64,000 bases of DNA from Lagopus muta (lineage: Eukaryota; Chordata; Aves; Galliformes; Phasianidae). Position numbers and translations under genes: made by a program. Below, in pieces: positions 50,032 through 61,495 of this stretch; within the stretch, counting starts at the first letter, position 1, and each line of letters begins with the position of its first letter. Below the pieces are notes generated by a model. It worked only from the letters and a program-made list of their open reading frames with translations. It searched no databases and was not told the origin of the DNA. The stretch is from contig NC_064444.1 in the NCBI RefSeq assembly GCF_023343835.1, forward strand, positions 16,281,219 through 16,345,218. Direction: 5' to 3'.

Positions 50032-53000
50032 ATTTCCTTTCTTTAGCACATTGTATGTTCTAGCATTTAAAAAAAAGTCTTTAAGCACACAATATTAAAG
50101 AGCACCTCAAGAGATAACAGAGCTTGGCAAAGATTATTATCAGTTGTTTTAGTTACTATATCGCAGGCTGCTCAGAGGAAGATTGGACAAAAATGTTTCT
50201 GCTTCCTTGATCTGCATCAGGTTGAGTATGATCTGTTTATTACCACCATCATTTTCTACCTTGGAGACTGACTTTAAAAGTCATTATAAAACAGCTCTCC
50301 AAGAATGAGGAAAGGCAAAGCTTCTGAAGCTTTCTACAGGCACAGGCTTAGACAACTGTCTGAATGTGAGCAAGTACATCCACAGATCAGTGTGTACATA
50401 ATTTAGCCACCTAAAGTAGTAATTATGTAAAGGTTAGCTTTTATTTATTATTATTATTTTTTTAATCTGTCCCATGAGTTTCTGAACACCTACCTTTTTG
50501 TTATATATCCGAGAATATTCTTTTGCACTGGAATTGTCCCCTCCCTACTACAGGAACATATGTTCACACAGCTTACATTATCCATGCAGCAGTTTGTCTT
50601 TGCTCTGGAGTACACTGCCTGCACTCAGCGATTGTATCTAAGCAAGTTGGGCAGTAAGCACGCAGATTATTTCGTTCTGTGGCCTGAATGTCCTAACGGC
50701 TCTCCTTTGAAGTTTTTAGAGATACTTTCTATCCTTACTACCATCAAGGAAGAAAGACTGAGCTCCATGGTATAATTCATGTGCAAATATACCTGCAAAA
50801 CAGATAAACTACTTACATAAAATACAACTAAGTTATTTCTAGTGAATAATCTGGATGTGCCATGAAATGAAGAATAAGAAACTGTTCACCAGTACCCTCA
50901 AGTCAGGGCAAAACAAAATAGGTGGTTTTTTTGTTTGTTTATTTTGGTTTCTAGACTGAGGCTGTTCCATAAATCTATAGGAAAGCAAATTGGCCATATG
51001 CTTCAGCTCCGTCTCACAACCCAAAAAAATGAATGAGAGAAACCTGAAACTCACAAGACTGACACATCAGGAAGGACAATATAGCATGAGATCAGTGCAG
51101 TCACAGCACTGAAGGACTTGAACTCGAAACAAGTTATTTATAGTTCCAAGTACCTTCCATTAAATCAGCCATTATTTTAATAATTATAAGAAAAAAAAAA
51201 AAATCAGGTAGAATTTTACATACAATTATTTAACCTGGGAAACAAATCAACAGCCGAATCAGATGAAGAAATGATACTTCACACCTGTTTCTTGCAAATT
51301 TTAGAATAAAATGTAGCAAGAACATCTGCCAGATCAGAATATTTTCAGTGTTTTGTTCACGGTATTTAGTATTTACTTAGTCTTTGCTAAGTACTGAAAG
51401 CCAATAGAAGACAGCTTGGAGAGTGAAGTGAAACAAGCCACAAGAACAAAGGATAATTAGCAGTCTCTGGTCAGAAGTATGTTGTTGAGGTAAATGTTAT
51501 TTATATTAATTATGAATATATTACAACTCTCCTCTTCTTTGTGGGGCTGGAAATGGAGAGCACAGAACACTCTCTTTCTGTTTGCCACAATTTCAGTGTT
51601 TAGCCTATATTAACATCAAAGAAAGTGCTTTGATTTGCTATTGTTGCTTGACTGTATATTCGACAAGCTCAAAATTCAGCCAACACATAAGTAACACAAT
51701 GTATAGCCAAAAAAAAACAGCCTATAACCCTATTATTAAATCTTACTGAAGGGAAAAATAATACAAACTGATCTAACAAAAAAAAAAAAAATCAATAAGC
51801 CTCACTTTGTTGTAAGACATAATTGTACTGTCTCAATTGCAATATCACAGGGCTCAGCAGCTGTGCTGGAAACTGTCATCAATTAAAATGAAAGAGCTAT
51901 CTTCTCAATTGCTTTAAATCTAAATCCTTTTTACCAGAAAAGATTTTTACAGCTCAATAACATGCTCATGTCTAGTTGATACTCCTCAAAAGGGAGCAAG
52001 ATCCATCATCACAACTGAGACTTCACTTGCCTATGTGCAGCATAGTAGCCTTTCAGCTAGCTGTATGACTAAATCCTTTCTGTTCACTGAAGGCTCCCCT
52101 TCATGCACAAATACAGCCTCATGACAACCAGGCAACTATTGACCAAACTCCTGCCCAGCTATCCAAGACTAAAAAGTGAGAAAGAATGACTCTTCATTAT
52201 CCCAAATGTTCCAATTTATTTCAGACACTATGACATAGTACAGTAACAATTTTGAGGTTCTCATGTTTCTATCTTTCCCTATCACACTGTTTTTGGCATT
52301 TTCACAGTCTGAGTAGGATACACATCTAGGGGATGTTTCAGTTCTTTCATGAAAGGATTATAGAGGTTGGAAAGGAATTGAATCTGGACTCATTTTCTGG
52401 GCTAATGTATGCAGAGCAGGCAGCAGGACCTCCTGCCTGTCTCAAGGTCATTCTTCAAGAGGAACAGACACTGCAGGTTCTCTTACCAGGGTTCAACCAG
52501 GCTTGAGAGCACAAGAGTGGACTGCTGGACTGCCACAGTCCAAGCACAGGTTCTTCAGATTCACCATTGCCTGTTTCCTAGGAGCTACATCTAAATAGCT
52601 CATCCCTCAGCCTAATGTACTTTTTGGCCCCAGTCACCTTATAGAAGAGCACAGTATATGAAGACAGATGCTAAATTCTAGGCTATGAACTGGACCTTTG
52701 AGGCTGGATGCCTATTTGTTCTCTTTTAAATGAATCTGGGTCTGAGATGCAATCCACTTTCTTCAGAGAAAGAGAGAGGAGCATGACAGTAAGACTTCTG
52801 CTCCGTATGAGGCTTGAGTGGCCTCCTTTCACTCAAAAATTAAGACCATTAGAGAGCTAATGCAGAGGTATCAAAAAGCTGAGCACAATTATGAAGCCAG
52901 TAAGAGTGATTTGCAACATGGCATTCAGCATAATTAGGAGCTGAAGCACCCATTAGCAATCAGAAAATGGACAAATTGGTTTGTACCTATGTAGGCTAAA

Positions 53001-54235
53001 AATGTTACCATTTCAATATTACCATCTAATGTTTTGTTTTTTGACTCCTACCCTCATTCCCAGTGCTGACTTCTCCCTCTGTTCTCCTAACTGTGGGAGT
53101 GCTAATTTGTTAAAAGAGCTCCAGTGTTGTCATACTTCTACAAGACCTCTAATACCTCTTTAGTGAGTGATTCTTCATGTGAAGCCAATGCTCTCATTTA
53201 GCCTGAAATCAACTCATGTGAAGGTAACTGTATCTGGAATCCATTTCAGTCTTGATCTAGGCGACATCTGTCAAATCTTTTAAAGAACAGCAGAATTTGT
53301 AGAGCTATTTCACATTGCTTGGTTCACACTGATTTTATGGTTTCTGTATTTGAAATAGAAGTGCTTAGGATTTTACAATATCAGACAGCACATGAATGGT
53401 GCTAGCAAGTCAGACATTACATCTTTCCTTGTTATTTGTGCTCTAGCACTTAGAGTTTCTTGATTTCTTCCATTTAGCTGGACTAATAGATACGGCTTAT
53501 GTGTTAGCAGGGTTAGCTCCCTACCACAGCATTTGGGCTGCGAATTCTCATGGATGGGGAAAATCACACAGTCAAAACCAGACCACTTGAAGTAGTTTAG
53601 AAATAGCAGGAAGAGCAAATCAGAAGCCTTTGCCTTTTTTGGAACTTTTAAATGTCACAGTAACCACAGTTTCAGGATAAGTTTTTGAAAAATGTGTAAA
53701 TAACAAATGGAAATTATTTCCTTTCAAGTAAGACCAGCCAGGAATACTCCCTCAGCAGCCACGCTCCACCTGAAATCAAACTTGCAGTATATCAGATCAC
53801 CACTGAAAACAAGCTGAGCTTTTCCACCTGATTTGCATAGCAGGTCAATAATGCTTTCCACCCAGAATGTTCACACTCCTTTTCACTTCCTTCCCCAGTC
53901 AAATCTCTCACTGAATTCTACAAATGCTAGAGCAGCATAGAGTGGGGCTTTTTTGTGTTCTCGTTACTTTCTTTTTTTAAATTATCTGAATTGTATTCCA
54001 AAGAGGGATAGAAAAGCCAGGAACACCCATTTTGCAAGGTGTAGCAATGGGGCAGATTGGTACAACAAGAAAAGTACAACAACAAACATGCAATGACAGA
54101 AGGACCAGCACAACAGAAAAGTACTGTAAAGGAAGAAGATGACTCACCCATATCAGAAGATTCCAGGTTCACAGGAGGAAGCTTCACCAAGGAAAGATCT
54201 GCAAGAAGAGATCCTTCCCCAGTGGCAGTCAGCCA

Positions 54236-54379
54236 TTAAGTGAGGTCTAAGAGAGGTGCAGCCAGGCTCCATCCCTTCCTGTCACACAGCTGAATTGCCT
54301 TCACCTGTGCTCCCAGGGCTGACCGGGTCCTTTCCCCAGGTGCTCCATCAGTGGTTCAGGCCGTGACTCAACAGTTCCC
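54236..54379 (+). repeat. Dispersed repeat, copy 2
   Basis: TTAAGTGAGGTCTAAGAGAG, CCAGGTGCTCCATCAG and TTCAGGCCGTGACTCAACAG match the copy at 25683-25785 in order and orientation. This copy keeps a middle part (CACCTGTGCTCCCAGGGCTG) that the first has lost. Similarity may extend a little to the left. It is probably derived from a retroelement of galliform genomes; the family is not named here. Confidence 0.65.
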
Positions 54380-54637
54380 ATACATAAGCATTTTGGAGGT
54401 TTTTGAAAAATTCTGCATTTAAATCTGACAAACTCTAAAATCCCTTCCTCCTTGTTAGCAGAATTGTGCTTTCTTGTTCCTATCTTCTGAGTAGTGCATT
54501 GTGCAAGCTTTTAGATCTGTAAGCTGTGTTTGTTCTGCAGGTTATGTGCAAATTCCTCCACCTATTGTCTCAACCCCCTTGTAGGAGAAATTCCTTGTGT
54601 TATACTTGCTTATTATTCTGCTTAAATCCTATATAAG

Positions 54638-54660
54638 AAAAAAAAAAAAAAAAAAAAAAA
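54638..54660. repeat. A23 homopolymer
   Basis: An uninterrupted A run. I looked for a retrocopied gene to its left and found none. Confidence 0.9.
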
Positions 54661-56652
54661 GCATGCATTTACTCTTATTGCTGTGGGTTCTTCTTAAATA
54701 ATAGTTTCTGGCACGACTGCACTAAACAAACAAAATCAGCAGATAAAGTTAGCTACTGAACGACCGGACGGAGAGAATGTTGGAAAGGGAGGAAGAGCAC
54801 AGAGTAGCACAGGAGTGACTTGCGAGCAGTGAAGGAGGTGAAATGCCAGTAGATGGCACTCAAATCATCGGCATAACGCTGGGCTTGGGGGTCCCTGAAA
54901 CCTGTACGTTGAAGCAGTTGTTTGCGAGCTGAGAGCACAGATCCTAGCAGCTAAACAGATTTGTGAAACTGCAATATTTAACAGTGTCTGAGTTGCTATG
55001 CCTCAGCAAGCAGAGCTGCTGGAGTGCAGAAGACCCAGAGAGGTGCAGATGGAAACCACAACTGGTTGCGGAGAGAGGACGTTGTCTGGAGGCGGCTGAT
55101 TCAGCCATAGTGATCCACTCACTGGCATGCAGCAAAGGTAGATACATCTTCCATTGCAATTCAAACATCTCTCACTGTCTGCTTCCCATCTCACCCTAGA
55201 GCCAGCCTCAAAACCGTGGGTGCATGCGGGTGTGGGAGGAATACAGAGCCTGGCTTTGCAACAGGTTTTAAACAAGACTATGCGAGCAGGCTAAATAAGG
55301 CAACGCTACCTCTTCTCTCAACAAGAGACAAGTCACAGTAGCTCTCAGTTTCTGCAATTTGTTTCAAAAAATAGGGGACTCCCTCCGCCCTCATCTCCTT
55401 ATGAAGAAGAGCTAGAGAGGTTCCACTTTGATCTACTCCCTAAACTTGGAACCACTGAAAACAGAAATGTGTATGCTTCTATGCAAGGGGCTACAGTGCA
55501 AGCATAAATCACTGTGCAAGTACTGCTAATATTTGCCTGAACTTTGTTCCCTCCTTCCTGCCTGTAGGGTTCACAGAATATCTTCAGAAATAAAAGGAAA
55601 CAGACTATCAAAAATGAGTTGCTTAGTGCCTCTTAGAATATGCATACTTTTTGTATATGCAAGTATCAAAAACATAGAAACTAAGCCATTAATCCTTAAT
55701 GAAACACCTTTCAAAAAAAATCCATCTCTTCACTAGCAGTGAATATTATAGCTGCTCACAGCTACTGAGACTGAACCTTTCTTTCTCCAGAGCAAATACT
55801 CTTGGTACTGTTGGGCTGAGCGCAGATGAATCTACAAGAATCACGAATATTGAGGCACTAAGTGATTTGGAAAGAACCAAAAAGATGCAGGAGCAAGATG
55901 CTGAATCTAAGGCTTCTCCAGGTTTTTATGCTGACAACACCACAATCCAGATTGCTTCATGCTCTAACATGTGCACATTAAAAACTGAAACAAATAACAA
56001 ACACTATTTTGTTGATTAAAAAAAAAATATATATAGCTTTTTTTTCTTTTCATGTAGACAGTTCCAATGCTGCTACTTACAGTACTGCAAACAGAATCAT
56101 TTAGCATCTGCTGCTCCATCTATCCCTTTGGATAGAAACTTGTTTTTGCTTTTTTTCCCCTCACGTCTAATATCATATGAAGACTGAGCTGATAAAGATT
56201 AATCTCTGAAAGGCTCAGGTCTTGCACAGCACTTTTTTTGCTACCACAGCTCCAAGCAGAGCTGGAAAGCAGGTACGACAGACGCAGCCCCAGGGAGTGG
56301 TGTGGGAGGGAAGCTGAATAGGAGGAGCGTGAGGAACCCAGGCTGCCACTGCTTTACCATTGCTTCATCCTCAGCCCTCCTGGCACAGACTTATCCTCTG
56401 TCACAAGATCTCCTCCATCAGCAGCTACCAAACCTCTTAGATGAGACCAGTTCCTCAGAACCCTTTGTCTGACTTCCTGGAAGATACAGTATCTGGAAGA
56501 ATCATCTGAAGAAAATTGCTTCCTAAAGCAAAGGCACAGGGCATTGGAAAACTCAAGCATTCAGCCTCTGGCCGCCATTAACAAACACAGATCTTCCCCA
56601 CAGCAGTCAGGGCTGCAGCAACTGCTCCCTGGTCTGCAAGCAGCCTAGATCC

Positions 56653-57360
56653 ATGGAGGAGGAGGAAGACAACTTTATGCTTTTCTTTGGGGCCAACACC
56701 AGCAAGTGCAGCCTTGAGACTAACCAAACAGGAGCCACACCATGCTGGTCAGGGCCAGCCAAGGGAGGTCCTGAGGTGGTGATCGTACCGGTGCTTTTTG
56801 GTTTGATTTTTCTCCTGGGAATGGTGGGGAACACACTGGTGTTTGTTGTTTTGGGTCGTCTCCGGCCTGGGAGACGCCCATCACGCAGTGCCACCAACAT
56901 CTTCATCCTGAACTTGAGCATTGCAGACTTCTCCTTTTTACTCTTCTGTGTCCCCTTCCAGGCCACTATCTACTCCCTGCCAGAATGGATCTTTGGTGCT
57001 TTCTTTTGCAAGTGGGTTCACTACTTGGCCATGGCAACAATGCTGGTCAGCATCTTTACTCTGGTGGCCATGTCTGTGGACAGATACATTGCTGTGGTTC
57101 ACGCCAAGCGTTCGTCCAGCATCCGCAGCAAGCGCAATGCTGCCCTCGGCGTGGGTGTCATCTGGTTGCTGTCTCTACTCATTGCCATCCCTGTGGCCCA
57201 GCACCAGGCCCTTATGAGCGGTCATCAACAAGCACCCAACAGCTCCTTCTGCTGGGAGAATTGGGCAGAGGGCTCAACAGCCAAACAGACGTACAAGGTT
57301 ATGATCCTGCTAGTGGGATACCTCCTGCCTCTGGTGCTCATCACCTGCTGCTACGCCAAG
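56653..57360 (+). CDS. GALR1L: Galanin receptor 1-like GPCR, coding exon 1 (TM1-TM5), partial gene
   Basis: Class A peptide GPCR of the galanin/kisspeptin branch, at the plasma membrane. GALR1-type receptors bind galanin and signal through Gi. The exon encodes residues 1-236. The N-terminus has two N-glycosylation sites (NTS at 15, NQT at 24). TM1 has GN60, and TM2 has NLSIAD92 followed by LLFCVPFQATIYSLP. C119 should pair with C200 in loop 2. DRY is at 143-145, TM4 has W171, and TM5 has P226. The blocks LVSIFTLxAMSVDRYxAxVH and FCWExW are those of human GALR1, but the overall sequence diverges clearly, as described for the chicken GALR1-like receptor. The break after CYAK (donor GTGGGT at 57361) is where human GALR1 is also split. 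TM6, TM7 and the tail are missing from the window. Confidence 0.9.
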
Positions 57361-58946
57361 GTGGGTAAGAGGGATGAGAGTAACATTCGAAAAGAGGAAA
57401 GGATCATTTCCAGCCTTTTGCTGGCTTGGATTCACACATGCAAACTACTCAGCCAACAAATCAAATAGATCCAATTTAATTGTACTCCTTGCTAGGATAG
57501 GATGCTTCTCTGGTGTTGGGAGGATACGAGGGGTGTTGTAGAATAGAATGAAATCACCAGCTCACAAAGAGGACTGAAAAACATTTCTGTTCAGGTACAA
57601 AGCGAGGAACTGCTACAAGTTCACTCTCAGCTGACACCCAAATTTGTTAAAAACTTTTGCTGTTTTTTGCAGTTTTTAGTTTGTCCTCTCTTAATAAAAA
57701 TCGATTACTCCTAGGAAGAAAAGAAAATTATAGAGGAAGCAACCATGCAGAAAGTTACAGAAAAAGTGTCAGAGAAAATCATTTCTGCCGTTTCTTTATT
57801 GTACTGAACACGAAGTCCTGACTTTGTGTCTTGCAAAGACTTGAAAAAATATTTTAGGATTCAAGTCTTATTCAGCAAGGCATCTCTTTCTTACTTCTTG
57901 TAGATTGTTACTGATTTTTTATCTCCCCTGATTGATCTTTAGAATGTCTGAGACAGATGGTAAACCTATGAGTTGTGCTAGACTTCCAGAATAATTTTTC
58001 TGTGACTTTTTAATTAATCTCTTATTGTGCAGCAGCTTGTGACTGCCAGGAAGTGGACTTCCTTATCTCTAGTCAGTTGCAGGTCAGCTCTCCTGAAAAA
58101 AAAAAAGTCTTGGAATTTTAGTACATGTCTGTTTAATCAAAAGTTACGATACTTTCAATGCTACTTTATTTTAATATCATCAGTGCCATGAAAAAGGGAA
58201 GGCTCTTAGATTTAAGCTATCTGCCTCTCAGGCCCTGCCTGTCACAACAAGAAAAAGCCACTAGTTTATATATTCTGTCACCGTACTCCAGCTGTTTTTT
58301 TCCCCTCACTGCCCTTGGTGAGCAGAGCAGCAAATGAAAAGTAAGGTGCGTTTGACAGAGGCTTTATTTTGTCCATTAACTGCTTTAGAAAATTCAATCT
58401 TTTACCTCCAAAAGCTGAAGTATAAATGCTGTCAGGTCACAGTTGTGCTATAACCAGGGGCATAAAGATTGATTTAAATGTCATTAACTGAGATTTTCCT
58501 GACAGTGTTCTAACATTTCTTATGACCCTCTCCAAAAGAGGAACCCACGCAACTGCTCCATTTGTCAGTGTTGCACTCAGGAGTGCCAAGGCAGTCATAC
58601 AGTGCTGGCAGCCAGGTCTCTGCCTTTATATGTAAACAGCCTAGAGAGTAAATGTAGATGATTTAAGTACAGTCTAAAATTTCAAATCCACGTCAAGATT
58701 CCTGTCAATTTCAGCACACAGCCAGTTGAGCTCTTACATAAAGCTACATCTTCTGAAAGCTTTCACCTTCAAGAAACAAGCTTTGAGAAGAAAATTGGAG
58801 AGTGCTTAAAATTAAAAGTCAGAAAGCATCACATTCAACTTTGAAGTTACTCTAGAGCAATTCTTTTAACTTTTAGTGCTTGTGTATGAAGTTCAAATAC
58901 TAATATAATTCAATTTGCTGTTCAATTTATTGTTCCTTCTTTCAAG
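57361..58946 (+). other. GALR1L: GALR1L intron 1
   Basis: The 1.6 kb intron runs from donor GTGGGTAAG to the acceptor TTTCAAG ending at 58946. If it were retained, the reading frame would stay open for 35 more codons and stop at 57468, giving a 271-residue receptor without TM6 and TM7. I saw no repeat or other gene inside. Confidence 0.85.
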
Positions 58947-59012
58947 GTTTTGTATCATCTTCACACAAAAGTAAAGAATATTTCTAAGAAGTCAGAAAGA
59001 TCAAAGAAGAAG
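58947..59012 (+). CDS. GALR1L: GALR1L coding exon 2 (third intracellular loop)
   Basis: A 66-base exon of 22 residues: VLYHLHTKVKNISKK then SERSKKK. Human GALR1 has VLNHLHKKLKNMSKK and SEASKKK at the same place, also as a separate small exon. It is phase 0 at both ends, with a pyrimidine-rich acceptor (TTCTTTCAAG) and donor GTAAAT at 59013. It is too short to appear as an ORF but is well supported by homology and by agreement of phase with exon 1. The basic, serine-containing loop is where GALR1-type receptors meet the G protein. Confidence 0.9.
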
Positions 59013-61463
59013 GTAAATATCTTTGATTTAATTTGCACACTAATGTAATTGACATGTCATGTTTTTTAAACAACTAGTATCCTTTTCAAGTTCCATTCAG
59101 TTACAAATGTCATCCATGTCTTTCAGCTGAAGTTCAGATTCATGTTGTCAGTTATTGTATCTTTATAGACAGCACAAAATGAGGCCATTATCGAATTGCT
59201 CTATTGATCTCCACATACATGCCTGCTTGACTGTCTTTTGATTTTTTGTGCTATAACAGAAGTCCTACAAATACAGTATTTTTACACTGACAGCAGAAAG
59301 ATACTCATATATAAGAAGATCTAGGTATTAGAGTACACTTCAGTAAGTTAAAAGGAAAGGACCCTGAAAATGAAGTACCTCAGTTTTGCAGCTGTTTGCA
59401 TTGCAATTCTTTAATGTTTGCAACTATTATTTGGTGGATTTAGACCTCGGTTGGCACTTTGATCCCTTTGTGAGGCAAACATCAGGGTTATTTCATTCAA
59501 GCTGTATGAAATACGCAGATTTGCAAGAATTTACCAAGGAAACTACTAAAGATGGAATTTTCTCACTAAGGATCTTTGAGTGGATAAGCCATAATTAATA
59601 ACAGTGTTCAGATAACAGAACTCACCAACAGGAGTGATGAAACATGAGATTTACAGGACATGAAAAGGAAAAACTCTATTTCACTCAGAAATGTTAAAAT
59701 CATTGTGTGTGCAGTGATAAGAAAAACTGTAGGTAATCTGCCTGGTTAAAGACAAGTTGTAGGGAGGCATTATCACTAGGTGCTGGTAGGACAATCAGGT
59801 CACAGTTTCTGCCTGCACCACAGCAACCATACAACCCAAATGATCAGTGAGCATGCCACCAACTAGATGTGACACTCAGAGGAGATGACTGGGAAATGCT
59901 TTGATTTGCCAGCCCAGCAGCTACCATGACAAAAGGCAGTGAAGATCTGTTGATGAATTTATTTCAGAAATAGAAATGAAGTGATAAAAAATGCAGTTCT
60001 TTTGCATAGAATAACTTCATGACTTCACAAGTTTACCCAGTTGCTTTAGGTGTAAAAAATCTCGAACAAATCCCTAAACAATTTGTATGGTTTAGATTTC
60101 ACTCCTGTTCCTTCCTTGCCTGTGTATTTATGTCCCAATACAAGCTTATTTCATATATTTGAAAAGAATGCTACCAACAGTCAAAGATTACTAGCGTCAT
60201 CTTCCTGCAGTGCACTGAAGTTACAAAATATTTTTTCTTAAATGCCACTCATGTCTTCAAATGCATCGTTCTGCACTGTTTCCACATTTGACCTGTAGCA
60301 TTAAATGGAAAACAGTTCCACAATTTCTCCAACTGTTTGTTTCCTGATTACACAACTGAGAGGACTAATCTTAAAATATACCTTCGACTGCCTTCTCAAA
60401 CGTGTCAATGATAGAGCGCTTTCTCTCTCTCCTGTTAAGTACTTCCCTAGTCATAGCTCTGAAATGCCTAGAAGCTATTGTTAATTCTGGCACTTAGACC
60501 TAGTTAAACTGTTGATCCAAAGATTAAAAAAATAAAATAAAATCAGACATCACACCACACACATGCAAACTATCTTCCAAAATTTGTCTCCTTACAGCAT
60601 TTTCTGCTGAGAAATCTCCTTTTCATCTAGCTTTTTTTTGCAGACCGAACAGCATCTTTGGCATCCCTAATGCAACTACTTTTTGTTCTAACTACTTCTC
60701 TTAGAACTTTATAAGGCATCCTTCTTGCACAGTGTGCAGACTAACTCTGTTCCCATGTGTGCTTTCAGGGTATCCTTGAAACACACTGAATGTCAATCAT
60801 TTAAAGCAGATCTTCCTAAGAACACTTCACATTAGAGCCTAATAGGAAATTCATATGTACATGTCAGTTCTGTTAAATTAGCTTCTTTCATATGTATCTA
60901 ATTGGTCCATTAAGGACAAGCAGCTGCACTTGGTTTTAATTCAAAAACTTCATCAGAGATTAAATGAGCATCTTTTGCTTATTTTACTCAGAATTTTGAC
61001 AAGTGAATCTTGCTCCACATTTGGAAAGTTAATTTAGCCTATACAAAACATCTAGCTTTATGAAATACGCGTGTAATTTCAGTGGAAAGACCCTTGCCAC
61101 CTTGGATCCATCAAAACCAAGTGTAACATAAAAGCAAGATCTTACAACATGAGGTGATAAAATTACTTGGTTCTTATCTGCTGTTTTAGCATGCATTTGA
61201 TCACGCTGACAGAAAAAAATCAGATACTGATATTAAAAAAAAGAATTCAGTTTGGATCTATGGCCAGTCTTACTTCATTCCTACAAATTGAAGAAAACAG
61301 GCAATTGAGCTGATATCCTCCTCCCACCTCTAAGAGAAGGGTTTTAGTGTATGGCCTGTCTGTGTTGCTTTTGTTTTTAACAGATGAGCAGTGAATTTTG
61401 TAAACAGCTATTCATACATATTTCATTACCTTCATCTACGCTGTTTATGCAAGCAAAGGTCTC

Positions 61464-61495
<32 letters not shown>

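Larger units (their letters stand above)
35703..56652. other. Gene-poor spacer between DPEP and GALR1L
   Basis: About 21 kb between two divergently placed genes, AT-rich and full of stop codons. It holds three mariner-derived fragments, one CR1 copy, a 48-base AT microsatellite, several homopolymers and one copy of a dispersed repeat. It also has an unassigned overlapping ORF pair at 38764-39324. I searched the minus strand for a second dipeptidase copy, as mammals have DPEP2 and DPEP3 side by side, and saw none of the family blocks. The promoters of both flanking genes may lie at its ends, but no CpG island marks them. Confidence 0.6.

Noticed and set aside
52355-52585. Possible CR1 copy starting GGATTATAGAGGTTGGAAAG
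   Set aside because: Only the first bases resemble a reverse CR1 end and the rest does not follow the family pattern.
54600-54660. A23 run as the tail of a processed pseudogene
   Set aside because: No gene-like sequence was recognised to its left and no target-site duplication was found.
35703-56652. Search for a second dipeptidase gene
   Set aside because: None of the blocks [13 protein letters not shown] or GLEDVS, or recognisable variants, were seen on either strand.
57361-57468. 35 extra codons after GALR1L exon 1 as true coding sequence
   Set aside because: The frame runs past a good splice donor at the place where GALR1 is split, and exon 2 continues the homology. It is intron read-through.
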